Notes: generated by a model from the sequence alone, not told the origin. A stretch of 9,153 bases of DNA from Rikenellaceae bacterium (GCA_900769735.1 CAAGHY010000079.1:1-9153); one strand, 5' to 3'; numbered from the stretch's first letter, positions 1-7,638 are shown. Program-made: numbers and translations.

Positions 1-12
1 CTCTTCCGATCT
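1..12. other. Residual Illumina adapter sequence at contig end
   Basis: The first twelve bases, CTCTTCCGATCT, equal the 3' end of the widely used Illumina TruSeq adapter (which ends GCTCTTCCGATCT). They sit exactly at the edge of the window and real phage sequence starts at about base 13. The reading frame of the first gene stays open through them, so an automatic translation would add adapter-derived residues (Ser-Ser-Asp). This is an assembly artefact, not biology. Confidence 0.88.
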
Positions 13-13
13 T

Positions 14-3000
14 AGTCCAGACTCTGATGACCGTGTAACTATCCCTATTAAAGATATTGTCCATGGCAGCCTGGCGTTCAAGCTTACCTCTGGGGAGAGC
101 TGGAGCCAGGATTCCCTTTTTGGTGATTTCACTGCTATGGTGGATGATACTGCCATTGCATTTAGAGCTGTAAGGTGTGGCGTTTCCAATCTCCATGTAT
201 CGGCCAGTGCGTTCCTTACCGGCAATTTCCTTACCTGGCAGCCTCAAGTGCTTGAGGTGAGATATTCCCAGCCCCAGTGGCTTACCTACTACAATGCTTC
301 CGGGGCTGAAGTATATTTTACGGTGAGGGTATATCTGAAGGGTGGTGGTCATACCAAGAAGGCACTTGCCAGTGTTGCTGCAGGTAAGTGTGTTACTGTC
401 AATACCCAGTTTGCTCATATCTGGGGAGTTACTGCAGGTGAAAGGTTGGGATATTATGATGTTGCTGTGGAGGATGCTCATGGCAATACCCTTACTTATG
501 TACAGCGTTATATTCTTACTGATAACCTTCCCGAAGACAAGTTCTTCCTGTTTGAAAACACTCTTGGCGGTGTAGACTGTGCTGTCTTTACAGGAGCCAA
601 TATTATGACTCCATCATCATCTTATGTGAATGTGCAGTATGAGGAGGCTCTTGCCAGCGGATACAATGATATAGAGCGTATATATACCCAGAATACCGGT
701 TACAAGAGTGCCAGAGAGCTACTTTGGTTGAAGGATTTCTGGGGGGCCAAAGTCCGTTATGTGGTGGAGGATGGAGCCATTGTCGGCATTGTGCTTAATG
801 AGAGCAGCATTTCCGCTTCCAATAAGGATGACTTGGGTTCATTCTCTTTTACATATAAGCTTTCCCGGGATAATGGTTTCCAGAACTTGCCTAGGGTGAC
901 AGTTCTGGCCCAGCCTCTTGAGATTGTTACTCCTGAGGAGGTTTTTTTTTTAGCGCCCCGCCTCTCTGAATTCCTTGAGGCGGAGCTTCAGGATTTCCTT
1001 CAGATTCCTGTACAAACCCCATATACAGAAACTTGGTACAAGATTACCGTTGGTGCCATCAAGTCCTACATTCAGATGTATGCTCTTGAGGCTGTTGAGC
1101 CGTCGGTTCATACTCATAGTAACAAGAAAGTATTGGACAGACTTACTCAGGCTTTTATCAATGTGCTGGAGTTGCTTGAGGTTGACAGTTCCAATAACCT
1201 TAAGGTGAAAGATGGTTCAAATCTCCTTGTAGGTGGTGAGGTAGTTGCCAAAAACGGTTTCCGTACCAGAAACTATGTTGGTGGGGTAACAGGGAGCGGT
1301 TCAGCTGTTACTGATGATGTGGTGGAGGGCGATGATGTTACCTCTCGCAGGAAATTTTTATCTGCTGGCACTGCTGAATTTTGGGATAATCTATCATCCC
1401 AGGAGTTTGTTTCCGGCTTCCTTGGGGGCAAGGGTTGGGGTATTATAAAGAAGGAGATTCTCAACGCCCTTGGGGTTACTGAAACAAAATATTCTGCTGA
1501 GTTTGATGAGGTGGTTGTGAGGGGTGTCTTGCGTGTGTTCTCATTTGTGGTGAGCCAGATGCTTGGGGAGAATGATAACCGTGTTTTTACAGCTATGCTT
1601 GAGGTGGATCATTATGATCCGGAGAGTGGCAAGGTGTTCCTGAAGACGCAGGACGGCAAGCTGTACAATCCTTTCCGTAAGGATGATTACATTATGGTGC
1701 AGCAGTACAACGGTATGCCTTCCCAGGAGAACGGCAATTACGTTACCAAGCATTATGAGCTGGTTGTAACTGATGCGGGGATGGGCAGTGCGGAGGATGG
1801 GGAGAACCGTTTGGATTGGGTTACATTCAAGAACTTTATATCTTCTGGTGGGGCTACTGCAGAAGAACTTATTGCTGCTGGGGATACTTTTGTGAGGGTT
1901 GACAATGCTTCGGATCCTGACCGTAAAGGTATAATCCAGATGATGACTGTAGGCCCAGATACCCCATATATTGATATTATCCATGGGCTGAAGACAGATC
2001 CGGATAATGCCCTCAAGGGACGTTTGGGTAACCTCAAGGGTATACAGCATCACCTGTTCGGGTGGCTGCAGGGGTTTGGAGAGCTGCTGCAGAATCTATA
2101 TGCGGTAGGTGATTTCCGTTTGCGCAGGACCGGAGAGTCTTTGGATTCCAAGATAGAGATGCTCAAGGGAGTTTTCGCGACAGCATATCAGCGGATGACC
2201 TATGATCTTACAGAAGAGGATAACTATCTCAAGAACGCCACATTTACGGAGTCTTTGGATGGTTGGAGTTCAACCAATGATTTCCAATTATTGTCACAAA
2301 ATGGTGAAGCTTTGCTGTTAAATGGTGAACTTTCAACAACTGTCGGGAAGACAGCAAGAGTGGAGGAGTATGATGGCCGTAGGATGTTGCATCTGAAGAA
2401 TAGCTACATACTGCAGGCTAATGCGGATATCCGCAAGCCCGGTACTCATAAGGAGTACCTCAAGAGTTCAGACGGGTTGTTGGAGGATGGATATAGGGAG
2501 GTTCAGGACACTTTGTACCTTACCATCAAGTTGCTGGCCAAGACTTCCGGCACTTTGACCATTGGCCTGCAGGGGGCTTCTGCAGATATTGGGGCTTTGC
2601 CTTTTGTTCAGGCAGCCATTACTTCTTCTTATGATTGGCAGACTTTCCAATGGAGCGGCACTTGGGATGGTACTGGAGATTTTATTCTGCAATATACCGG
2701 GGATATGTATGTGGCTGTGCTGTCATTGACAGACAGACCTATTGATGAGTTCAAGAAGAGTGTATCTACTTCCATAGAGCAGACCGACAGCAATATCAAG
2801 TTGCTTGGTACCAATGTGGACAATATTAACGGCACTGTAACGCAGCTTGGGATTGACCTTGATGCAGCGCAGGGGGATATTTCCATCTATGCCAAGAAGG
2901 TTGATAATCTTGAGGGCAGTGTTTCTGATTTGGGCATCAGGCTTGATGCTGCGGAAGACAGTATTGAGATTTATGCTACCAAGATTGACAATGTTTCCAA

Positions 3001-4318
3001 GACAGTAACGCAGCTTGGGATTGACCTTGATGCAGCGCAGGGGGATATAGTACTATATGCCCAAAGGATAACCGATCTTGAGGGTGCCACAGTTGACAAC
3101 ACTTCTGAGATATCCGAGCTTAAGGTTACTGTTAGTGGCATATCCAGTACAGTTGTGTCAGTTCAGGGGGATTTGGATGATGCCAAAAGTGTTGCAGCAG
3201 CAGCTTCAGCAGCTGCTCTTGAGAGAGCCAATGAGGCTTATGATGAGGCTGACAGTGCGTGGTGGGCAGCATATAATGCCCAATCCTCAGCAGATGCAGC
3301 CTATAATAAAGCTGTTGCAAATGCTACGGCCATAGAACAGAATGCTGACAGTATCAGTGCCATTGCCGGGCTGTTTGATGAGGATGGTCATCTTCTTGAG
3401 GGTAGCGGTTGGGTAACTACCACCAGTTGGGCGGGATTGTATTCTATGGTTACCGACCTTGAGGGGGAGATTGCAGCCAAGGCAGAGATGAGTACAAGTG
3501 TGCAGTATGACCCGGACACAGGCCTTGTTACAAGCAATATCAGGTTGTCTGCTGATAATATCAGCCTGGAAGGTATAACCACCATCAATGATTCTTTCAG
3601 TGTGGATTATGATGGTACTACCCGTATAGCCGGCTTCGTAGTATCCGGCAATGGCCTTACCAATAGGAATCCGGACGGCTCGTTCACCAATGATGCGTAT
3701 GTGATCTTCCGCAATGATGACCGGAAATGTTTTGCTGGTATTGGTGGTAATGTTGCTGCATCCAGTACCGGTCTGCGTGCTGTAGCCCGTTTTGAGAACT
3801 GTGATACATCTGACCAGTGGTCGCTGGGTACCAACTATGCGGCTGTTGTTTCTGCACAGGGAGCACGTGATAATGTTGCCCTGGCCATTGATGGTGGCAG
3901 TATATATGGATTTGCAATGAAAACTACTGTAGTGTCTCCATCTGCTACCAGCAAATACTTGACAAGAACCGACTTTAATGTTGTGTGCCTGAATTCTAGC
4001 GACTGTACAGTTACTCTTCCAACCATGTATCCTTATGATGATGGCCATGTGGTGAGAATAAAGAAACTGGGGGATGGGAAAGTGAAGGTGAAGATGACTT
4101 ACTGCTATACATGGCAAAGTTTGGGGGTTACAAGAAGTTCTATCCCTGTGCTAGTATACAATAGGGGAGACACAATAACAGGAAGTAGTAATACCCTTAA
4201 TATTGAGAGTACAGGTGAATCCTGTGAGTTTGTTTGGTGCAGGGATGTCAATTACACTGTTAACGGCACACAGTATTATGGAGCTTGGATTCAGTACAAG
4301 CTTCCACGCGATTGGTAA
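14..4318 (+). CDS. Large phage tail / tail-fibre structural protein (5' partial)
   Basis: The frame is open from the contig edge, so the true start lies upstream; the Met at 137 is internal. 1434 residues are visible. The first ~900 nt encode a beta-rich segment (FFLFENTLGGVD, then a WLKDF region) resembling Bacteroides phage tail proteins. Around 2222-2730 a jelly-roll or carbohydrate-binding-like stretch begins NYLKNATFTESLDGW. Three clear 28-residue repeats (VDN..G.V..LGI.LDAA...I.IYAKK type) occupy 2816-3067 and a degenerate fourth follows. An alanine-rich coil lies at ~3170-3350 and a beta-rich C-terminus at ~3550-4318. A T10 tract at 942-951 would shut off the product if it changed by one base. 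Repeats plus coil suggest an elongated, probably trimeric, tail-tip or fibre component; the exact role is not proven. It is the first gene of a same-strand series leading to the DGR target. Confidence 0.8.
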   Translation, partial: SPDSDDRVTIPIKDIVHGSLAFKLTSGESWSQDSLFGDFTAMVDDTAIAFRAVRCGVSNLHVSASAFLTGNFLTWQPQVLEVRYSQPQWLTYYNASGAEVYFTVRVYLKGGGHTKKALASVAAGKCVTVNTQFAHIWGVTAGERLGYYDVAVEDAHGNTLTYVQRYILTDNLPEDKFFLFENTLGGVDCAVFTGANIMTPSSSYVNVQYEEALASGYNDIERIYTQNTGYKSARELLWLKDFWGAKVRYVVEDGAIVGIVLNESSISASNKDDLGSFSFTYKLSRDNGFQNLPRVTVLAQPLEIVTPEEVFFLAPRLSEFLEAELQDFLQIPVQTPYTETWYKITVGAIKSYIQMYALEAVEPSVHTHSNKKVLDRLTQAFINVLELLEVDSSNNLKVKDGSNLLVGGEVVAKNGFRTRNYVGGVTGSGSAVTDDVVEGDDVTSRRKFLSAGTAEFWDNLSSQEFVSGFLGGKGWGIIKKEILNALGVTETKYSAEFDEVVVRGVLRVFSFVVSQMLGENDNRVFTAMLEVDHYDPESGKVFLKTQDGKLYNPFRKDDYIMVQQYNGMPSQENGNYVTKHYELVVTDAGMGSAEDGENRLDWVTFKNFISSGGATAEELIAAGDTFVRVDNASDPDRKGIIQMMTVGPDTPYIDIIHGLKTDPDNALKGRLGNLKGIQHHLFGWLQGFGELLQNLYAVGDFRLRRTGESLDSKIEMLKGVFATAYQRMTYDLTEEDNYLKNATFTESLDGWSSTNDFQLLSQNGEALLLNGELSTTVGKTARVEEYDGRRMLHLKNSYILQANADIRKPGTHKEYLKSSDGLLEDGYREVQDTLYLTIKLLAKTSGTLTIGLQGASADIGALPFVQAAITSSYDWQTFQWSGTWDGTGDFILQYTGDMYVAVLSLTDRPIDEFKKSVSTSIEQTDSNIKLLGTNVDNINGTVTQLGIDLDAAQGDISIYAKKVDNLEGSVSDLGIRLDAAEDSIEIYATKIDNVSKTVTQLGIDLDAAQGDIVLYAQRITDLEGATVDNTSEISELKVTVSGISSTVVSVQGDLDDAKSVAAAASAAALERANEAYDEADSAWWAAYNAQSSADAAYNKAVANATAIEQNADSISAIAGLFDEDGHLLEGSGWVTTTSWAGLYSMVTDLEGEIAAKAEMSTSVQYDPDTGLVTSNIRLSADNISLEGITTINDSFSVDYDGTTRIAGFVVSGNGLTNRNPDGSFTNDAYVIFRNDDRKCFAGIGGNVAASSTGLRAVARFENCDTSDQWSLGTNYAAVVSAQGARDNVALAIDGGSIYGFAMKTTVVSPSATSKYLTRTDFNVVCLNSSDCTVTLPTMYPYDDGHVVRIKKLGDGKVKVKMTYCYTWQSLGVTRSSIPVLVYNRGDTITGSSNTLNIESTGESCEFVWCRDVNYTVNGTQYYGAWIQYKLPRDW
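942..951 (+). repeat. T10 homopolymer inside the tail gene
   Basis: Ten consecutive T residues encode the Val-Phe-Phe-Leu part of the tail protein. Loss of one T gives GTT TTT TTT TAG, an immediate stop. Gain of one T gives a TGA after five further codons (AGC GCC CCG CCT CTC TGA). Both length changes would therefore truncate the protein at about residue 313 of the visible 1434. It may be a contingency tract, a slippage site or simply a sequencing risk. Confidence 0.75.
2816..3067 (+). repeat. Three tandem 84-bp (28-residue) repeats
   Basis: Units at 2816-2899, 2900-2983 and 2984-3067 each encode 28 residues of the pattern [VI]DN..G.V..LGI.LDAA...I.IYA.[KR]; a degraded fourth unit starts at 3068. 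Units 1 and 3 share an exact 44-bp stretch (2837-2880 and 3005-3048, offset 168 bp, which is two units), while unit 2 is more diverged. Twenty-eight is four heptads, which suits an elongated coiled-coil or fibre shaft. Confidence 0.88.
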
Positions 4319-4337
4319 TAACATAAACTAGAATATT

Positions 4338-4679
4338 ATGAATGTAAATTTTAAGAGAAATTTTGTTGATTGCTTTGGAAAGCCAATCACAGAAAAAGTA
4401 AAAGATTCCACAGCCAATAATGGGGAGAGGGAGGTTCCTCTTTCAGTGTGGGAGAAGCTTGCCCGTCTGCTGTTTAATTTGTCATCTATGTCGGGTAGAC
4501 CGATAGATGAGAAACTTAAATTCCAGGCTTACAAGTTGAGTTGTCGTATAGCCCAAAACCCTGCAGATGTTGAGCTGAGTATTGATGAGGCAGCTTTGCT
4601 TAAGGAAGTTGCTTGCGAATACTTATCAGCTGGTGCATACGGCTATGTGGTGGAGATTATGGAAGGAAAAATTGTTTAA
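4338..4679 (+). CDS. Small phage structural-cluster protein, function unknown
   Basis: 113 residues, starting 19 nt after the tail gene stops, with no Shine-Dalgarno site visible. The N-terminus (NFKRNFVDCFGKPI) followed by a helical body (DEKLKFQAYKLSCRI, then ELSIDEAALLKEV) resembles small phage proteins with an 'F..DGKPI' opening and a helical tail that are common near tail genes; this is recognition from memory and their function is not known to me. There is no signal peptide or membrane segment. It was considered as a DGR Avd accessory protein, which is also a small helical protein, but Avd is normally basic and lies next to the TR, so I do not support that. Probably co-transcribed with its neighbours. 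Confidence 0.7.
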   Translation: MNVNFKRNFVDCFGKPITEKVKDSTANNGEREVPLSVWEKLARLLFNLSSMSGRPIDEKLKFQAYKLSCRIAQNPADVELSIDEAALLKEVACEYLSAGAYGYVVEIMEGKIV

Positions 4680-4688
4680 CCATTAAAT

Positions 4689-4976
4689 ATGAATGTTATG
4701 AAGAAGAAATCATCAAATGCAGTGGTCAATTATGACCCGGTACAACTGAGTGAAGCAGCAGCTGTTCACTTTCTTAGAACCACTGATGCATCCGGCACCT
4801 CAATACACGGTAAGATTATTAAAGCTGGAGCTGAAGTTGGCAATGTGGCCTTCTGTGGCAAAGGTGGTTATATGATTACTTCAATCAAGCCGTTCAAAGC
4901 TTTGACAGAGGAAGAGGTTAAAGCGCTATACAGTCAGGTGCCTGATTGTATAACAGAGATTTTATCAGAAGTGTAA
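4689..4976 (+). CDS. Small hypothetical phage protein
   Basis: 95 residues, starting nine nt after the preceding stop. I do not recognise the family. The sequence opens with a basic MNVMKKK stretch, has a central glycine-rich part (GTSIHGKIIKAGAEVGNVAFCGKGGY) that looks like short beta strands, and ends in an acidic helix (LTEEEVKALYSQV). An alternative start is the second Met at 4698, which would give 92 residues; neither start has a strong ribosome-binding site. The stop codon runs directly into the GGAGG that serves the next gene, so translation of the two is probably linked. Position between tail and fibre genes suggests a small structural or assembly role, by context only. Confidence 0.65.
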   Translation: MNVMKKKSSNAVVNYDPVQLSEAAAVHFLRTTDASGTSIHGKIIKAGAEVGNVAFCGKGGYMITSIKPFKALTEEEVKALYSQVPDCITEILSEV

Positions 4977-4981
4977 GGAGG
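4977..4981 (+). promoter_or_regulatory. Strong Shine-Dalgarno site for the coiled-coil fibre gene
   Basis: GGAGG immediately follows the TAA of the upstream gene and lies six bases before the ATG at 4988. It fixes that start. The other starts in this cluster (4338, 4689, 6041, 7977) have no comparable site, as is usual in Bacteroidetes, so this gene may be translated more strongly. Confidence 0.7.
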
Positions 4982-4987
4982 TAAGTT

Positions 4988-6022
4988 ATGCCAGGACAAC
5001 AGACTAGACAGACAGAGCATGAGGCTTTTTATGCCTCTATTATGCCGGGGTTCCTGGAATACTTGGGCCGTACAGCTGCAGATGTTGACAGTATAGAGCT
5101 TGCAACTACGTTGGAGGGTGTCAATTCCCTCCCAGCCCGTATGGATATCGGTGGCGTTGTGAAGACAGTACTTGTACCGCTAAACTTGCTTACCAAGGAA
5201 GTTGATGCCAATATAGCAGCGTGTGTAGCAGCCACCACCGCAGCCAATACCGCAGCTTCCGAAGCATCTGCTGCAGCTAAAAAGGTTACAGATTCTATTA
5301 CGGATATAGCCACACAGAAGCAGGCAGCCTTGGATGCGGCTTCTAGTGCTAACTCTGCAGCCACAGCTGCTAATGCAGCAAAATTAGCCTGTGATAATGT
5401 TGCAGAAGCGTGTAAACAGGCAACCTTGTATTGTCAGGAGAAAACAACTGAATGTATAGGAGTTATATCTTCGTGCCGGGCAGCCACTCAGGAATGCATC
5501 AATGAAACTTCCAACAGTAGAGTTGCAACAGTAGCAGCCAATACTGCTGCGGCTAAGGCCAACAGCGAGTCTTCTAACCTATCCACACTCAAGACCGCTT
5601 GCCAGGATGTGACAACCAGGTGCGAAAGTACCAACCAGAAGGCAACTGAAAAGGTTGTTGAGATGGAGAGTCTGATGAAGAACTTTTCTGGAGAATCTCA
5701 AGCAGCTCCTGCAAGGCTTGTTGTCACAGCCCCTGCCACCATAAGCACCAGGAACAAGATTGCACAGAAGATTATAGCGCAGCTTTATCCTAGCTATGTA
5801 ATGAGAAATGTTTTGTATCGTAAGGAAGAAGGCAGTTCTCTTGCTGTGGATCCATCCGGTAACCTTAAGGTAAAAGGAACAGGTACCAGTACAATCTACA
5901 TCATTCCTACCCAAAACACTGATTTATGGCAGCAGGTTGATATCACAGTCCGGACACCTCTCATCCGCCTGACAGGTACCGGCAAGATGCGTTTGAATGG
6001 CGGTAAAATAAGGATTGTTTAA
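4988..6022 (+). CDS. Coiled-coil fibre protein with C-terminal Ig-like domain and heptad cysteines
   Basis: 344 residues. Residues ~1-70 form a head with a conserved-looking ending (SLPARMDIGGVVKTVLVPLNLL). Residues ~72-235 are an Ala/Ser/Thr-rich coiled coil. Residues ~240-325 resemble a bacterial Ig-like (Big-2 type) domain (AVDPSGNLKVKGTGTSTIYI), followed by a beta tail (RLTGTGKMRLNGGKIRIV). All nine cysteines, at 79, 135, 142, 149, 156, 163, 170, 205 and 212, share one heptad position, with mostly small or hydrophobic residues three further on, so they should line the core of the coil. No signal peptide, no enzymatic motif. Most likely a trimeric tail appendage or an adaptor on which the next gene's lectin protein sits; this last point is inference from adjacency. 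The start is set by GGAGG at 4977. Confidence 0.75.
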   Translation: MPGQQTRQTEHEAFYASIMPGFLEYLGRTAADVDSIELATTLEGVNSLPARMDIGGVVKTVLVPLNLLTKEVDANIAACVAATTAANTAASEASAAAKKVTDSITDIATQKQAALDAASSANSAATAANAAKLACDNVAEACKQATLYCQEKTTECIGVISSCRAATQECINETSNSRVATVAANTAAAKANSESSNLSTLKTACQDVTTRCESTNQKATEKVVEMESLMKNFSGESQAAPARLVVTAPATISTRNKIAQKIIAQLYPSYVMRNVLYRKEEGSSLAVDPSGNLKVKGTGTSTIYIIPTQNTDLWQQVDITVRTPLIRLTGTGKMRLNGGKIRIV

Positions 6023-6040
6023 CGATTTAACATTGATTAT

Positions 6041-7519
6041 ATGGCATTAACAGAAGCCGAAGAGGCAAAATTGCGTACGATAATCAACGCATTTGATGGG
6101 GGCCAGCAGGTGGATGATCTCCCTATGGCCACCAGTAGCATCCAGGATAAGGAACTGGAGGTATTTGATAAGAAGACAGGAGCCTCCGGACGTATGGCTG
6201 TCCGCGATGCGGTAAATATGGCCAATTCACCATATTTCGCAAGATATTGGGACACCTCTTTAAGTACTACAAACGCATTGGGATGGGATGGAAGTTTGGA
6301 TTTTGGACGAAGACTTGCCGAGGAACTTGAACTTGGAGGTTATCTTGTAAAGAATGACCACAGCAGACGTAAACTTGATCCTACCAATCACAACAGGTTT
6401 GCCACAGGAGAGGCAGCCAAGTTGGATGGCAGTATGGGGCACTATCATTGGGGCTGGGGTAAACCTTTCTATCTGGCAATATGGAGAGAAGGTACAAAGC
6501 TGTATTTGGGAATCTCTTTGTCCCCTATAGCCGGGAAATATAATTATAGGATACCAGTTGGTAGTATGTCAGCAGCTGGGCATGCTGCAATGGAGCGCAG
6601 TACCAACACATTGGTAAGTTATATCAATGAGGATGCAAATTATAGAGGTGGCGATAACCAGTCCAGTTATGATGGAACCTATAAGTCGTTGCTTGGTAAG
6701 GCTGTTACAAGCATTACCACCGAGACAGCCAGAGCTGCAGCACGTAGAAATGGTGTAGGTTGGTTGGCAGGGACAATGAGGCATAGTAGTATAGTTGCCG
6801 TGCTATTTATGATAATTTTTGGCACAACGGATGTCCAGGCTGCTTATAATCCCAATAAAGATAGTGATGGCTTATATCAGGGAGGCCTAGGTTCAGGAGT
6901 AACTACATTTGGAAGTACAGCATGGAGTAATTACAATGGATATAGGCCATTCTTGCCGATGGGAGTAGGGGTAGAACTTGGAGATGCATGCGGTATAGTC
7001 TCCTATGATGTTAAAGATGCAGATGGAAATGTCGTATATACAGCCCCTGTACCTGTATTTTTTGGGCTAAAAAATCTGCATGGCTATTTATGGAGACTTC
7101 AAGATGATGAGTTCTGTAAGGTTAATGAGGATACCTCTATGACACACCTTGTAGCTCCATCAATCTACGGAAATTGGACTTGTGGGGTGGAAGCCGGAAT
7201 GGTAGCTAAATCCAAGAGTCCAGTAAATTCAGGAGGCTGGATAAAAAGTGTCAGTTTTGATAATTTTGAATTGTTCCCTACAGCAGTGGGAGGGTCAGAG
7301 AAGACATATTACGGTGATCATTTTTGGAATACCTCCGGTGTCACTTCTGGTTTCCGCCTGGTTCTGCGTGGTTGTTATGCGTACTACGGGGGCAGTTCGG
7401 GGCTGTTTGATGTCAACGTGCTCAATGCTGTCTCGCATTCCCACGTGATCCTCGGTGCGCCTCTCTGCGAAGCAGCAGAGGAGTGGCCATTGGATCCGGT
7501 GTATGCGGAAGTGGCCTAA
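6041..7519 (+). CDS. DGR target protein: phage tail-tip protein with C-type-lectin/FGE-like variable domain
   Basis: 492 residues, starting 18 nt after the preceding stop. Residues ~1-75 look like a phage attachment segment. From ~225 the sequence (FMIIFGTTDVQAAYN, YQGGLGSGV, GVELGDACG, then LHGYLWRLQDDEF) fits the FGE-sulfatase/C-type-lectin fold used by DGR target proteins. It ends with SGFRLVLRG and the variable repeat, residues 436-475. Differences from the template-encoded sequence include Y446, Y448, Y449, S452, L455, L461, S465, H466, H468, I470 and L471. A 17-residue tail not matched by the TR follows the VR. The hydrophobic stretch near 260 is the usual core helix of this fold, not a membrane anchor. 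By family knowledge the domain displays variable residues on a ligand-binding face; here a host surface receptor is the likely ligand. Confidence 0.85.
   Translation: MALTEAEEAKLRTIINAFDGGQQVDDLPMATSSIQDKELEVFDKKTGASGRMAVRDAVNMANSPYFARYWDTSLSTTNALGWDGSLDFGRRLAEELELGGYLVKNDHSRRKLDPTNHNRFATGEAAKLDGSMGHYHWGWGKPFYLAIWREGTKLYLGISLSPIAGKYNYRIPVGSMSAAGHAAMERSTNTLVSYINEDANYRGGDNQSSYDGTYKSLLGKAVTSITTETARAAARRNGVGWLAGTMRHSSIVAVLFMIIFGTTDVQAAYNPNKDSDGLYQGGLGSGVTTFGSTAWSNYNGYRPFLPMGVGVELGDACGIVSYDVKDADGNVVYTAPVPVFFGLKNLHGYLWRLQDDEFCKVNEDTSMTHLVAPSIYGNWTCGVEAGMVAKSKSPVNSGGWIKSVSFDNFELFPTAVGGSEKTYYGDHFWNTSGVTSGFRLVLRGCYAYYGGSSGLFDVNVLNAVSHSHVILGAPLCEAAEEWPLDPVYAEVA
7345..7465 (+). repeat. DGR variable repeat (VR)
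   Basis: 121 nt in the last part of the target gene, aligned without net gap to the TR at 7670-7790. The first 31 nt are identical and contain no adenine. Of 18 mismatches, 12 are at template adenines. The other six lie in 7387-7404. The 3' end keeps an identical 14-nt adenine-free block, TCGGTGCGCCTCTC, matching in place and length the initiation-of-mutagenic-homing element of known DGRs. Homology stops immediately after it. Confidence 0.93.
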
Positions 7520-7546
7520 AGGGGCCTGAAGAGACCAAAAGAAACC

Positions 7547-7562
7547 GTGACCGATAGGTCAC
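7547..7562 (+). promoter_or_regulatory. Hairpin with GATA tetraloop downstream of VR
   Basis: GTGACC-GATA-GGTCAC is a perfect 6-bp stem with a 4-nt loop, 27 nt after the target stop codon and 81 nt after the VR. In the Bordetella phage DGR a short hairpin or cruciform with a GRNA-type tetraloop just 3' of the VR is needed for target recognition. GATA fits that loop pattern, but the stem is shorter and the distance longer than in that model. Confidence 0.5.
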
Positions 7563-7566
7563 CCAT

Positions 7567-7592
7567 ACCGCGAAGCGGTCGGAAATTTTTTT
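7567..7592 (+). terminator. Probable rho-independent terminator of the tail operon
   Basis: ACCGC-GAA-GCGGT forms a 5-bp GC-rich stem with a 3-nt loop (7567-7579); six bases later a run of seven T follows (7586-7592). It lies just after the target gene and just before the promoter that would drive the TR. The stem is short and the T-run is slightly offset, so efficiency is uncertain. GACCG at 7549-7553 could pair instead with CGGTC at 7576-7580, giving a competing fold. Confidence 0.45.
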
Positions 7593-7598
7593 CAGTTC

Positions 7599-7638
7599 TT
7601 TGACTTTTTTCCATATTCTTTATTTGTGTGTATCTTTG
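7599..7638 (+). promoter_or_regulatory. Bacteroidetes-type promoter for TR RNA / RT
   Basis: TATCTTTG at 7631-7638 is an exact match to the Bacteroides -7 consensus TAnnTTTG. Its -33 region is only T-rich. A TTTG at 7599-7602 pairs at better spacing (18 nt) with the weaker TATTTGTG at 7621-7628. With the first choice, transcription would begin near 7644, about 25 nt before the TR. Confidence 0.55.

Noticed and set aside
3287..4117. 276-residue open frame on the minus strand
   Set aside because: It lies entirely inside the tail gene, has a low-complexity His/Ile/Thr-rich composition typical of antisense shadow frames, and no start context.
4338..4679. 113-residue protein as a possible Avd
   Set aside because: It is helical and of similar size, but it is three kb from the TR, within tail genes, not clearly basic, and resembles a common small phage structural-cluster protein instead.
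4670..6030. Repeated ATTGTTTAAC at two gene ends (4670-4679 and 6014-6023)
   Set aside because: Both come from Ile-Val-stop endings; too short to count as a shared control element.
6806..6840. Hydrophobic segment (VAVLFMIIFG) in the DGR target, possible membrane helix
   Set aside because: It is short, and a hydrophobic core helix at this place is usual in the FGE/C-type-lectin fold of phage targets; no other membrane or signal feature is present.
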